Assembly: GCA_963776735.1 (NCBI GenBank)
Contig: CAVZNV010000016.1
Coordinates: forward strand, 62,001 to 126,000
Direction of reading: 5' to 3'
Length of the DNA stretch: 64,000 nucleotides
Source of the DNA: PALSA-612 sp963776735
GTDB lineage: Bacteria; Actinomycetota; Thermoleophilia; Gaiellales; Gaiellaceae
Part shown: piece after piece, positions 34,662 to 43,975 of the stretch
How the letters are laid out: every line of letters begins with the position of its first letter
Position numbering within the stretch: the first letter of the stretch is position 1
Notes under the pieces: generated by a model
The model's database searches: none
The model's input: only the letters and a program-made list of their open reading frames with translations
Told to the model about the DNA's origin: nothing
Translations under genes and position numbers: made by a program

Positions 34662-35596
34662 TGCTTCGCGCTCAGCGACTGGCCGCCGGCTTCCATCATC
34701 CCGGCGATCATGCCAGCCGGCTGCGCGCCCGACGGGAAGCGCTCGCGCAGCTCGGCGAGCAGCTCGTCCGCGTCCCAGCGGCCGTCATGCGCGAACAGCT
34801 CGCCCGCGCTCCACCCGCGGAGCACGTTGACCGCGCCGCCGTAGACGAAGAAGCACTGCCCCGTGATGTCCTGTGCCTCGTCCGCGCAGAGCGCGACGAC
34901 GACCGGCGCCATGTTCGCCGGGTCCATCGGGTCGAAGCCGGCTTCCGGCGCGGCGATGTCGCCGAACGCCTGCTCGGTCATGCGCGTGCGCGCGTTCGGC
35001 GCGAGACAGTTGACCGTGGCGCCGTAGCGGCCGAGCTCCTGCGCCGCGATCAGCGTGAACCCGGCGATGCCGGCCTTGGCTGCGCCGTAGTTCGCCTGCC
35101 CGACGTTGCCGAACACGCCCGAAGGGCTGGACGTGCAGATGACGCGGGCGCGGACGGTCTCTCCGGCCTTCGAGCGCTCGCGCCAGTAGGCGGCGGCGTG
35201 GCGGGTCGGCGCGAAGTGGCCCTTCAGGTGGACGTTGATCACCGCGTCCCACTCGGCCTCGTCCATGTTCACGAGCATGCGGTCGCGGAGAATGCCGGCG
35301 TTGTTGACGAGGATGTCGAGGCCGCCGAGCGCCTCGACGGCGTGCTGCACCATGCGCTCGGCACCCGCGAAGTCGGCGACGTTCTCGCCGTCCGCGGCCG
35401 CTTCGCCTCCGAGCGCCTTGATCTCCTCGACGACCTGCTCGGCGGGCGACGTATCCGCGCCTTCACCGGCGAGCGATGCGCCCAGATCATTGACGAGCAC
35501 CTTCGCACCGGCGTGCGCCAGGGCGAGCGCGTGGTCGCGGCCGATCCCGCGTCCTGCTCCCGTGACGATCGCGACCTTGCCCGACAGATCCGGCAT
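34658..35596 (-). CDS. SDR 3-hydroxyacyl-CoA dehydrogenase, HSD17B4 N-terminal type
   Basis: 312 residues. TGAGRGIGRDHALALAHAGAKVLVNDLG is typical of the dehydrogenase domain of peroxisomal multifunctional enzyme 2, with NNAG, a serine in CTSSPSG and YGAAKAG at the active site. The C-terminal extension (FVYGGAVNVLRGW and onward) also matches that family. It feeds the overlapping MaoC-SCP2 gene, giving consecutive hydration and oxidation steps. Confidence 0.9.
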   Translation of the reverse strand: MPDLSGKVAIVTGAGRGIGRDHALALAHAGAKVLVNDLGASLAGEGADTSPAEQVVEEIKALGGEAAADGENVADFAGAERMVQHAVEALGGLDILVNNAGILRDRMLVNMDEAEWDAVINVHLKGHFAPTRHAAAYWRERSKAGETVRARVICTSSPSGVFGNVGQANYGAAKAGIAGFTLIAAQELGRYGATVNCLAPNARTRMTEQAFGDIAAPEAGFDPMDPANMAPVVVALCADEAQDITGQCFFVYGGAVNVLRGWSAGELFAHDGRWDADELLAELRERFPSGAQPAGMIAGMMEAGGQSLSAKQ

Positions 35597-35604
35597 CGGA
35601 AGCG

Positions 35605-35614
35605 AGTCTAAACT
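35605..35614. promoter_or_regulatory. Overlapping divergent -10 elements (SDR/MaoC operon and thioesterase)
   Basis: The decamer AGTCTAAACT reads TAAACT on the plus strand (35609-35614, 8 bases before TTG 35623) and TAGACT on the minus strand (35610-35605, 8 bases before ATG 35596). The arrangement is symmetric, so the two genes probably share one polymerase footprint and are transcribed mutually exclusively as leaderless mRNAs. Confidence 0.45.
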
Positions 35615-35622
35615 CTGGCGGC

Positions 35623-36054
35623 TTGAGCGAGGGAGCGCACACGTCGCGGCGGCACCCGTGGGGCGCGGACACGCTCCCCGATCCGCACGTGTGGACGACG
35701 CTCGGCTACCGGAACGTCGGCTGGGAGCCGGGCCGGTGCGTGATCGAGTGGGACGCGCCCGAGGAGTTCTGCTTCCTCTTCGGGGACGAGTACCGCGTGC
35801 ACGGCGGGATGCTGGCGACGTTGCTGGACACGGCGATGGGCGGCGCCTGCTGGACGACCATGGAGGAGCACGAGCACTTCCTCACCGGCAACCTGAGTGT
35901 CGAGTTCTACCGCTCCGGCCGCCCGGGATTGCTGCGCGCCGAGGGGCGCGTCGTCCACCGGACGAAGCGCCTCGCGTTCTGCGAGGCCGAGATCACGGAC
36001 GCGGACGGCAAGCCGATTGCCGCGTCGCGCTGCACCCAGGTCGTCCTCGCCTGA
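35623..36054 (+). CDS. PaaI-type hotdog-fold thioesterase
   Basis: 143 residues from TTG 35623. The hotdog signature is YRVHGGMLATLLDTAMGGACW, followed by TGNLSVEFYRSGRPG. It probably releases acyl groups from CoA in the surrounding fatty-acid pathway. Start choice is supported by the symmetric -10 element 8 bases upstream. Confidence 0.82.
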   Translation: MSEGAHTSRRHPWGADTLPDPHVWTTLGYRNVGWEPGRCVIEWDAPEEFCFLFGDEYRVHGGMLATLLDTAMGGACWTTMEEHEHFLTGNLSVEFYRSGRPGLLRAEGRVVHRTKRLAFCEAEITDADGKPIAASRCTQVVLA

Positions 36055-36117
36055 CAGGGCCCGAACCGGCAACTCCTCGCCGCGCCGGCCGCGGCTCGTG
36101 CGGACACCGCCTAACTG

Positions 36118-36132
36118 CGGTGTCAGACACCG
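36118..36132 (+). repeat. GGTGTC palindrome, left copy of a REP pair
   Basis: Perfect inverted repeat with arms CGGTGTC and GACACCG and a central A. Its reverse complement occurs at 36272-36286, and a third copy at 60233-60249. Confidence 0.75.
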
Positions 36133-36271
36133 AATTTGTCAAGCGAAATGTGTGACAACTTTGTGACTTTTTGTCCACAGGTGTTTTTCCTGCTCCTAGA
36201 CGATTCCCGCTCCAGGATCGGCACAGCGACGGGTCCGGCCCGGCGACGACCCAGGCGGACGCCCTGTCCGG
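36133..36271. other. A/T-rich segment bounded by inverted GGTGTC palindromes
   Basis: About 139 bases upstream of the liv operon with no credible gene. The first part is unusually A/T-rich for this genome and carries TTGTCA and TGACAA as an inverted repeat with 11 bases between, then repeated TTGTGAC/TTGTCC-like words. Flanking palindromes in opposite orientation give it the form of a mosaic REP element. It may hold the liv operon promoter or be a mobile-element remnant. Confidence 0.5.
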
Positions 36272-36286
36272 CGGTGTCTGACACCG
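36272..36286 (-). repeat. GGTGTC palindrome, right copy of a REP pair
   Basis: Arms CGGTGTC and GACACCG with a central T, the exact reverse complement of the copy at 36118-36132. Confidence 0.75.
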
Positions 36287-36341
36287 GCGTTCGCGGAGCC
36301 CGTAGCGCGCAGCTGCCCGATTCCGTAGGGTTCTCCGACCG

Positions 36342-37082
36342 GTGAGCCTGCTCTCGGTACGAAACGTGCAACTCCGCTTCGGCGGCATCACCGCGCTCGA
36401 AGACGTCTCGCTGGACGTCGAGGCGGGCACCACGGCGGGGCTGATCGGGCCGAACGGCGCCGGCAAGACGACCACGTTCAACGTGATCACGCGCCTCTAC
36501 GACCTCGACGCAGGCGACGTGCTCATCGACGGCAAGTCGCTCCTGCGCACGCCGCCGAGCCGCGTGATCCGGCACGGCATCGCGCGCACGTTCCAGAACG
36601 TCCAGCTCTTCGGGACGATGACCGTGATCGAGAACGTCCTCGTCGGCGCCCACACCGGCTCGCGCTTCGAGCGCGACGGCTCGGTGCGTTCCCGCGCGCG
36701 CGACGTGCTCGCGCTCGTCGACGCCGCCGACCTCGCGGACAGGCCCGCAGCCGGGCTCCCGTTCGGAACGCAGAAGCGCATCGAACTGGCGCGCGCACTC
36801 GTCTCCCACCCGAGGCTGCTGCTCCTCGACGAGCCCGCCGGCGGCCTGAACCACGCTGAGGTGCAGGAGCTCGCCGGGCTGATCCGCAAGTTACGCGCCG
36901 AGCTGAACCTCACCGTCCTGCTCGTCGAGCACCACATGGGCCTCGTCATGCAGCTCTCGGATCACGTCAACGTCCTCAACTTCGGGCGGATGATCGCGAG
37001 CGGCCCGCCAGCCGAGATCCAGCGCAACCCCGAGGTGATCGAGGCGTACCTCGGCGGCGAGCTCGAGGAGTCGGCGGCCTAG
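36342..37082 (+). CDS. livG: Branched-chain amino acid-type ABC transporter ATP-binding protein LivG
   Basis: 246 residues from GTG. Walker A is GPNGAGKTT, the Q-loop is ARTFQNVQLF, the signature is the LivG-type PFGTQKRIELARAL and Walker B is LLLLDEPAGG. The first of five genes in order G-F-H-M-binding protein, overlapping the next by one base. A TAGGGT hexamer lies 10 bases upstream as a possible -10. Substrate class is branched-chain amino acids or related small carboxylates; among fatty-acid genes it may be an organic acid. Confidence 0.9.
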   Translation: MSLLSVRNVQLRFGGITALEDVSLDVEAGTTAGLIGPNGAGKTTTFNVITRLYDLDAGDVLIDGKSLLRTPPSRVIRHGIARTFQNVQLFGTMTVIENVLVGAHTGSRFERDGSVRSRARDVLALVDAADLADRPAAGLPFGTQKRIELARALVSHPRLLLLDEPAGGLNHAEVQELAGLIRKLRAELNLTVLLVEHHMGLVMQLSDHVNVLNFGRMIASGPPAEIQRNPEVIEAYLGGELEESAA

Positions 37083-37786
37083 TGCCCCTGCTCGAACTGG
37101 AGGACGTCGTCGCGAGCTACGGGCCGGTGAAGGCCCTCCACGGCGTCTCGCTCAAGGTCGACGAAGGAGAGATCGTCGCCGTCCTCGGCGCAAACGGCGC
37201 GGGGAAGACCACGACCCTGCGTGCGATCTCGAACACGGTCCGCCGCGGCGGCGGAGAGATCCGCTTCGACGGCCGCTCGCTGGCCCGGGTCGGCCCGGAG
37301 GCCGCCGCCGCGCTCGGCATCGCCCACGTCCCGGAAGGCCGCGGCCTCTTCCCCGAGCTGACGATCGTCGAGAACCTCAGGCTCGGCGCCTACGTCCGCC
37401 GCGGCTCGCCGAAGCCCGCCCTCGAACGCGTCTACTCGTACTTCCCCTGGCTCGGCCGCCGCCGGAACGAGCTCGCCGGTTCGCTGAGCGGCGGCGAGCA
37501 GCAGATGCTCGCGCTGGCGAAGGCGTTCATGCAGCGGCCGCGGCTCCTGCTCCTCGACGAGCCGTCGCTCGGTCTCGCGCCGATCATCGTCTCCGAGATC
37601 TTCCGGATCGTGAAGGAGCTGAACGACGAGGGGATGACGGTGCTCGTCGTCGAGCAGAACGCCCACATCGCGCTCCAGGCCGCGGCGACCGCGTACGTGC
37701 TCGAGGTCGGCACGGTGGCCCTCCACGGCCCGAGCGCGGAGCTGCAGGAGCACGAGTCCGTCCGACGGAGCTACCTGGGGTACTGA
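37082..37786 (+). CDS. livF: Branched-chain amino acid-type ABC transporter ATP-binding protein LivF
   Basis: 234 residues from GTG. Walker A is GANGAGKTT, the signature SLSGGEQQMLALAKA is canonical, and Walker B is LLLLDEPSLGLAP. It is the second ATPase of the heterodimeric motor and overlaps both neighbours by one base. Confidence 0.92.
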   Translation: MPLLELEDVVASYGPVKALHGVSLKVDEGEIVAVLGANGAGKTTTLRAISNTVRRGGGEIRFDGRSLARVGPEAAAALGIAHVPEGRGLFPELTIVENLRLGAYVRRGSPKPALERVYSYFPWLGRRRNELAGSLSGGEQQMLALAKAFMQRPRLLLLDEPSLGLAPIIVSEIFRIVKELNDEGMTVLVVEQNAHIALQAAATAYVLEVGTVALHGPSAELQEHESVRRSYLGY

Positions 37787-38805
37787 TGTCGGTCTACGAG
37801 CTCTTCGGCAGGCTCGGCGCGAAGGACGTCGGCGCCCGGCGGATCAGCACGGGCGCGTCGCCCGCCGTGCTCGTCTGCCTGTTCGCGGCCTGCATCTTCC
37901 TGCTCGTCGGCTCCCTGGTCTCGTCGGAGTTCGCGGCGCTCGTCGTCGGCGGCGTCGCACAGGGGAGCATCTTTGCGAGTCTCGCGCTCTCGCTCGTCCT
38001 GATCTATCGCGCCACCGAGGTGATCAACTTCGCGCAGGGCGAGATGGCGATGCTGACGACCTACTTCGCCTACCAGCTGACCGTCTGGGGCCTGTCCTAC
38101 TGGCTCGCGTTCTTCCTCGCGCTCGGGATCGCGTTCGTCCTCGGGATCGGGATCCAGCAGACCGTGATCCGGCCCGTGCAGCACCGGTCGGTCGTCGCGG
38201 TCGTGATCGTCACGATCGGTCTCTTCTCTGTCATCGACGGCGTCGTTCTCTGGATCTGGGGCGGCGACATCAAGTTCATGCCCGTGCCGTTCAACACGAC
38301 CGTTTACCACGTCGGCGGCGTCGCGATCGCGCTCAGCGACCTGGGGACGATCGCGGTCACGATCGGGAGCGTGGCCGCGCTGTGGGCGTTCTTCCAGTTC
38401 ACGAAGCTGGGCCTGGCGATGCGGGCGTCCGCCCTGGGCCCGGCCGCTGCGCGACTCGTCGGCGTACGCGTGAACCTGATGCTGGCGCTCGGCTGGGGAT
38501 TCGCCGCCGTGCTCGGTGCCGTCGCCGGGCTGATGACCGAGCCGACGGAGTTCCTCTCGCCGACGATGATGCAAGCGGTACTGATCTACGCGTTCGCGGC
38601 GGCGGTGCTCGGCGGCCTCGAGAGCCCGATCGGGTCGGTCGTCGCCGGCATCGCGCTCGGGATCTTCCTCAACCTGATCGGGCAGTACGGCGGCTACCTG
38701 GAGGACTCGGCGCTGCGTCTGCCGGTCGCGTTCGGTGTCCTGCTGGTCGTCCTGCTCGTGCGACCGTCGGGACTGTTCGGGCGCGCGGCGGTGAGGAAGG
38801 TATGA
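37786..38805 (+). CDS. livH: Branched-chain amino acid-type ABC transporter permease LivH
   Basis: 339 residues with about eight membrane helices. The LivH signature is LALSLVLIYRATEVINFAQGEMAML, and the inner loop reads FTKLGLAMRASALGPAAARLVGV, which docks to the ATPases. The ATG overlaps the livF stop (TGATG) and its own stop overlaps livM by four bases. Confidence 0.92.
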   Translation: MSVYELFGRLGAKDVGARRISTGASPAVLVCLFAACIFLLVGSLVSSEFAALVVGGVAQGSIFASLALSLVLIYRATEVINFAQGEMAMLTTYFAYQLTVWGLSYWLAFFLALGIAFVLGIGIQQTVIRPVQHRSVVAVVIVTIGLFSVIDGVVLWIWGGDIKFMPVPFNTTVYHVGGVAIALSDLGTIAVTIGSVAALWAFFQFTKLGLAMRASALGPAAARLVGVRVNLMLALGWGFAAVLGAVAGLMTEPTEFLSPTMMQAVLIYAFAAAVLGGLESPIGSVVAGIALGIFLNLIGQYGGYLEDSALRLPVAFGVLLVVLLVRPSGLFGRAAVRKV

Positions 38806-39779
38806 GGCGACTCGCGCCCGGCCTGCTCGCCTGCGGCATCGCGGCCGTCGCGCTCTCGCTCCTGCCGTTCGCGCTCAGCGGGTTGAACCAGGTGACGGCG
38901 TCGAAGGTGGCGCTCTACTTCATCGCCGTCCTCGGGCTGAACATCCTCACCGGCTACACCGGCCAGATCTCGATCGGCCACGGCGCCTTCATGGCGATCG
39001 GCGGCTACACGACCGCGATCATGTCCGCCGATCACCACACGAACCTGCTCCTGACGCTGCCGTTCGCGTTTGCGATCGCGTTCGGCGCGGGCGTGGCGCT
39101 CGGCCTGCCGGCCACGCGGCTGTCCGGCGTCTATCTCGCGCTGGCGACCCTCGCCTTCGCCGTCTCGATCCCGCAGCTGATCCTCAAGTTCTCGCACTTC
39201 ACGGGCGCGCGGAACGGGATCCAGGTGAGCGAGTCCGTCGGCTACCTGTGGCTGTACGGCGTGAGCTGGACGTGCGCGGCGATCATGTTCGTCGTCGCCT
39301 GGCTCGTGCTGCGCGGACGAACCGGCCGCGCGTTCCGTGCGGTACGCGACAGCGAGGTCGCGGCCGCGTCGTCGGGCGTGAGCCTCGTGCTCTACAAGAC
39401 GCTGGCGTTCGGGATCTCGGCGGGCTTCGCCGGCGTGGCGGGGTCGCTGTTCGTGCTGGCGACGAACGGCTACGCCCAGCCGGACGAGTTCTCGATCTCG
39501 CTCTCGCTCTACATCCTGATCGGGGCCGCCGTCGCCGGGCTCGGCTCGCTGTGGGGCGTCATCGTCGGGGCCGCCTTCGTCGCGCTTCTGCCGAACATCT
39601 CGCAGAGCGCCCCGGTGATCGGCTCCATCCACGGGCAGCAGGTCGCGTTCGGCCTCGTCGTGATCGCCGTCATGCTCCTGCTGCCGGGCGGAGTCGCGGG
39701 TTTGCTGCACCAGATCGGCGAGCGGCTCTCGGCCCGGTCGTCGGCACCCCCTGGAATACCTGCAGCCGAGAAGCGATAA
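38802..39779 (+). CDS. livM: Branched-chain amino acid-type ABC transporter permease LivM
   Basis: 325 residues from the ATG that overlaps livH. The family motifs are LNILTGYTGQISIGHGAFMAIGGY and the EAA-type loop GRAFRAVRDSEVAAASSGVS. About nine membrane helices. It pairs with LivH to form the channel. Confidence 0.92.
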   Translation: MRRLAPGLLACGIAAVALSLLPFALSGLNQVTASKVALYFIAVLGLNILTGYTGQISIGHGAFMAIGGYTTAIMSADHHTNLLLTLPFAFAIAFGAGVALGLPATRLSGVYLALATLAFAVSIPQLILKFSHFTGARNGIQVSESVGYLWLYGVSWTCAAIMFVVAWLVLRGRTGRAFRAVRDSEVAAASSGVSLVLYKTLAFGISAGFAGVAGSLFVLATNGYAQPDEFSISLSLYILIGAAVAGLGSLWGVIVGAAFVALLPNISQSAPVIGSIHGQQVAFGLVVIAVMLLLPGGVAGLLHQIGERLSARSSAPPGIPAAEKR

Positions 39780-39835
39780 TCGAAAGCGGACGGCTCCAGA
39801 TCGGCAGATCGGAACCAGAGGAGGAGGGCAAGAGA

Positions 39836-41074
39836 ATGCGCTGGAAGCTCGGTTTCCTGGCCTTTGTCACGGTGGTCGGCCTGGCCGCGGTCGCAACGTC
39901 TGCGACCGGCGCCCAGAAGCTCGACCCCGGCGTGACAGCCAAGACGATTCTCATCGGAGGCACGTTCCCGTTCAGCGGTCCCGCGGCGCTCTACGCCGCG
40001 ATCCCGACCGCGGAGCGCGCGTACTTCCTGTACGCCAACGCCCACGGCGGCATCAACGGGCGGAGGATCCAGTTCAGGTACTACGACGACGCGTACGACC
40101 CGTCGAAGACGGTGCCGCTGACACAGAAGCTTGTCGAACAGGACAAGGTCTTCGCGGTCTACGGAAGCCTCGGCACGGCGCCGGTGCTCGCGACCCGCGC
40201 GTACCTGAACGGCAAGAAGGTGCCGCAGGTGCTCGTCGCGACCGGCGACTCGTACTGGGGCGCGGACTACAAGAAGTTCCCGTGGACGATCGGCTGGCAG
40301 CCCGACTACCCGGGTGAGGCGAAGATCTACGCGAAGTTCATCGCCACCAAGGTGCCGCAGGCGAAGATCGGCGTCCTCTACCAGAACGACTCGTACGGCA
40401 CGAACTACCTGAACGCGTTCAAGCAGGGTCTCGGCGCAGCCGCTTCCAAGATCGTCGCGACGCAGTCGTACGACGTGACCGGCGGCCCGCCGCAGCAGCA
40501 GGTGATCGCGTTGGCGCACTCGGGCGCGAACGTGTTCGTGCTCTTCTCGACGCCGACGGCGACGATCCAGTCGCTCGTGATCGCGACGAAGATCGGCTGG
40601 CATCCGACCGAGTTCATCAACAACGTGTCGTCGGCCGAGGCGTTCCTGTCGATCGCCGCCAAGAGCGGCGCCTCCGTCGACGGGGCGATCTCGACCGGCT
40701 ACGTGCTCGATCCGAACAACACGGATCAGCTCACGCTGCCGGGCACGAAGCTCGCCAAGCAAATCCTGGACCAGTACGACGGCGGTGCGCCGATCTTCAA
40801 CACCAACAACATCTACGGGCTCGCATCGGCCTGGACGATGGTGCAGGCGCTGAAGAACGCGGGCAATCCGCCGACCAGGGCCGGGCTCCTGAACGCCCTG
40901 ACGCACCTGAACACGGCCGCGAACCCGTTCCTCTACAAGGGCATCGTCGAGAAGACGACGCCGACCGACCGGTTCCCGGTGCAGCAGCAGGTGCTCACCC
41001 GCTACCACAGCGGCGGCCCGGCCGGGATCGGCTATTCGCAGCCGTTCGGCCGGCTCTTCAACAACGCGCGCTAG
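39836..41074 (+). CDS. ABC transporter substrate-binding protein (Peripla_BP_6, LivK-like)
   Basis: 412 residues from ATG 39836, with GAGGAGGG about 9 bases upstream. The signal peptide is MRWKLGFLAFVTVVGLAAVA, with cleavage near ATGAQ; no lipobox cysteine is visible, so membrane attachment is unclear. The mature part shows the class I periplasmic-binding fold (ILIGGTFPFSGPAALY, YYDDAYDPSKT, KIGVLYQNDSYGTNYL). It delivers substrate to LivHM. Confidence 0.92.
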   Translation: MRWKLGFLAFVTVVGLAAVATSATGAQKLDPGVTAKTILIGGTFPFSGPAALYAAIPTAERAYFLYANAHGGINGRRIQFRYYDDAYDPSKTVPLTQKLVEQDKVFAVYGSLGTAPVLATRAYLNGKKVPQVLVATGDSYWGADYKKFPWTIGWQPDYPGEAKIYAKFIATKVPQAKIGVLYQNDSYGTNYLNAFKQGLGAAASKIVATQSYDVTGGPPQQQVIALAHSGANVFVLFSTPTATIQSLVIATKIGWHPTEFINNVSSAEAFLSIAAKSGASVDGAISTGYVLDPNNTDQLTLPGTKLAKQILDQYDGGAPIFNTNNIYGLASAWTMVQALKNAGNPPTRAGLLNALTHLNTAANPFLYKGIVEKTTPTDRFPVQQQVLTRYHSGGPAGIGYSQPFGRLFNNAR

Positions 41075-41090
41075 CCCGACACGCGCCGAT

Positions 41091-41096
41091 TAGTCT
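41091..41096 (+). promoter_or_regulatory. Candidate -10 element of the thiolase gene
   Basis: TAGTCT lies directly before the GC-rich hairpin and 52 bases before the thiolase start. It would give a structured leader carrying a Shine-Dalgarno site. Confidence 0.25.
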
Positions 41097-41098
41097 GG

Positions 41099-41124
41099 AC
41101 GGGGCCGGTGACCGCCGGCCCCGT
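41099..41124 (+). terminator. GC-rich hairpin between the binding-protein and thiolase genes
   Basis: Perfect 10-bp stem (ACGGGGCCGG / CCGGCCCCGT) with a 6-base loop, 24 bases after the binding-protein stop. There is no long U tract. It can end the liv transcript or form part of the thiolase leader; an AGGAGG site follows at about 41132. Confidence 0.5.
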
Positions 41125-41148
41125 TCACGTCAGGAGGAGAGACAGGCC

Positions 41149-42312
<1,164 letters not shown>

Positions 42313-42341
42313 CACGGGGGAAACAGCCGGTTTCCCCCGTG
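42313..42341 (+). repeat. GGGGAAAC-type hairpin repeat, copy 2
   Basis: Perfect 12-bp stem (CACGGGGGAAAC / GTTTCCCCCGTG) with a 5-base loop, starting directly after the thiolase stop. Same family as the hairpin at 30084-30110. Position suggests a transcript 3'-end structure; the rest of the 118-base gap shows nothing further. Confidence 0.75.
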
Positions 42342-42430
42342 AGAGCCCCCTTCCCTAGCCCACGCCAAGAGTGGCCGCGTCGGCCGACGCCGGCCAAGCC
42401 GGCATCGGCGGCGACGGAAAACCGTCGGAC

Positions 42431-42736
42431 TCAGTACCGGTCGAGGTACTTCGGGCTGGCGACTTTCAGCTTCGCAGCGACGTGCTCGCGCAGGCGGTCG
42501 AGGGCGTCGTTCGGCACGTCACCGGCGCGGATCCCGTGCGCGAGCTCGGCCAGCTCGACCTCCGTCAGCATCTCCTCGCCCGACTCGAGCTCGCGCTGCG
42601 CGATCCCGAGCGCGTTGATCGCGACCAGCGTGCGAAAGCGGAGCCGCTGATCCTCGAGCGTCGGGAGGATCTCGCGTTCGAGGAACTCGCGCGTCGCCTC
42701 GAGGAGCTCGGCGGCGGTCGGGCGGTCGTGAGGCAT
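42431..42736 (-). CDS. DUF6285-like small protein (LvaB-like)
   Basis: 101 residues, helical and charged: MPHDRPTAAELLEATREFLE at the N-terminus and LREHVAAKLKVASPKYLDRY at the end. I recognise the layout of DUF6285 proteins, which accompany APH-like phosphotransferases and acyl-CoA dehydrogenases. LvaB of levulinate catabolism is a small partner of this kind that supports the LvaA kinase. Here it is divergent from an acyl-CoA dehydrogenase gene, 23 bases apart. Family assignment is from memory of the motif pattern. Confidence 0.65.
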   Translation of the reverse strand: MPHDRPTAAELLEATREFLEREILPTLEDQRLRFRTLVAINALGIAQRELESGEEMLTEVELAELAHGIRAGDVPNDALDRLREHVAAKLKVASPKYLDRY

Positions 42737-42745
42737 GACCTGTGC

Positions 42746-42752
42746 GATGCTA
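42746..42752. promoter_or_regulatory. Overlapping divergent -10 candidates (DUF6285-like and acyl-CoA dehydrogenase)
   Basis: The minus strand reads TAGCAT 10 bases before the DUF6285-like ATG; the plus strand reads GATGCT 8 bases before the dehydrogenase ATG. The whole intergenic gap is 23 bases, so transcription must be closely linked. Confidence 0.3.
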
Positions 42753-42759
42753 GCCGGGC

Positions 42760-43968
42760 ATGGCGATAGCGGACACCCTCGTGGTCGACGAGTTCGAGGC
42801 GCTCAAGGCTCCATACCGCGCCTTCATGGAGGCGCACGTCTACCCGAACGAACAGGCGCTCGCGCGCGAGGACGACGCGGCCGCCGCGCTCGTCACCGAC
42901 CTCCGGGGACGCGCGAAAGCCGAGGGCCTGTGGGCGCCCCACCTCCCGCCGGAAGCCGGCGGAACCGGCCGCGGCTTCCTTGCCTACGCCCACCTGAACG
43001 AGGAGATCGGCCGCTGCGTCTGGGGTCAGCTCGTCTTCAACTGCCAGGCACCGGACGCCGGGAACGGCGAGATTCTCCACCTCTTCGGCACGGATGAGCA
43101 GAAGGAGCGCTGGCTGCGGCCGCTCGTCGCCGGCGGCACGCGCTCGTTCTTCTCGATGACGGAGCCCGAGGTCTCCGGCGCCGACCCGACCGGGCTCCGC
43201 ACCACGGCGCGCCTCGAGGGCGACGAGTGGGTGATCGACGGGCACAAGTGGTTCTCGTCGGGCGCCGAGGGCGCCGGCTTCGGGATCGTCATGGCGGTCA
43301 CCGAGCCCGACGCCGAGCCGCACCGCAGGATGAGCCAGATCCTCGTGCCCGCCGAGGCGCCGGGCATCGCGATCGAGCCGGTGCCGGTGATGGGCCACCG
43401 CGGCCGCGGCTGGTCGACGCACTGCGAGGTCACGTACTCGGGCGTCCGCGTCCCCGCCGCGAACCTGCTCGGCGACCGCGGCGACGGCTTCCGGATCGCG
43501 CAGAAGCGGCTCGGGCCGGGCCGCATCCACCACGTCATGCGCTGGCTCGGCCAGATGCAGCGCGCCTTCGAGCTGATGTGCACCCGCGCCCTCGAGCGTG
43601 AGGCATTCGGCGGCCCGCTCGCCGACAAGCAGACCGTCCAGAACTGGATCGCCGACTCCGCCGCAGACATCCAGGCCTGCCGCCTGCTCACGCTGGATGC
43701 CGCGCACAAGATCGACCAGGGCGACGAGGCTCGCGTCGAGATCTCGCTCGTCAAGTTCTTCGCCGCCCGGGTCCTCAACGAGGTGATCGACCGGGCGATC
43801 CAGGTGCACGGCGGGCTCGGACTGACCGACCGCACGCCGCTGGCGTCGATGTGGGCGATGGCCCGCGGCGGCCGCATCTACGACGGCCCTGACGAGGTGC
43901 ACCGCATGGTCGTCAGCCGGCGGATTCTGAAGGAGTTCGCCGCCGGCGGCACGTGGCGCTTCTCCTGA
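42760..43968 (+). CDS. Acyl-CoA dehydrogenase, ACAD10/11-like (LvaC-like)
   Basis: 402 residues with the three-domain acyl-CoA dehydrogenase fold. FAD and substrate segments are FFSMTEPEVSGADPTGLRTTA, VPVMGHRGRGWSTHCEVTYSG and IQVHGGLGLTDRTPLASMW. The C-terminal loop reads YDGPDEVHRM, the ACAD10/11-type variant of the usual EGT-E motif. Pairing with a DUF6285-like gene suggests a role in removing phosphate from phosphorylated 4-hydroxyacyl-CoA, as LvaC does; ordinary acyl-CoA oxidation is the alternative. Confidence 0.88.
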   Translation: MAIADTLVVDEFEALKAPYRAFMEAHVYPNEQALAREDDAAAALVTDLRGRAKAEGLWAPHLPPEAGGTGRGFLAYAHLNEEIGRCVWGQLVFNCQAPDAGNGEILHLFGTDEQKERWLRPLVAGGTRSFFSMTEPEVSGADPTGLRTTARLEGDEWVIDGHKWFSSGAEGAGFGIVMAVTEPDAEPHRRMSQILVPAEAPGIAIEPVPVMGHRGRGWSTHCEVTYSGVRVPAANLLGDRGDGFRIAQKRLGPGRIHHVMRWLGQMQRAFELMCTRALEREAFGGPLADKQTVQNWIADSAADIQACRLLTLDAAHKIDQGDEARVEISLVKFFAARVLNEVIDRAIQVHGGLGLTDRTPLASMWAMARGGRIYDGPDEVHRMVVSRRILKEFAAGGTWRFS

Positions 43969-43975
43969 GCACGTC

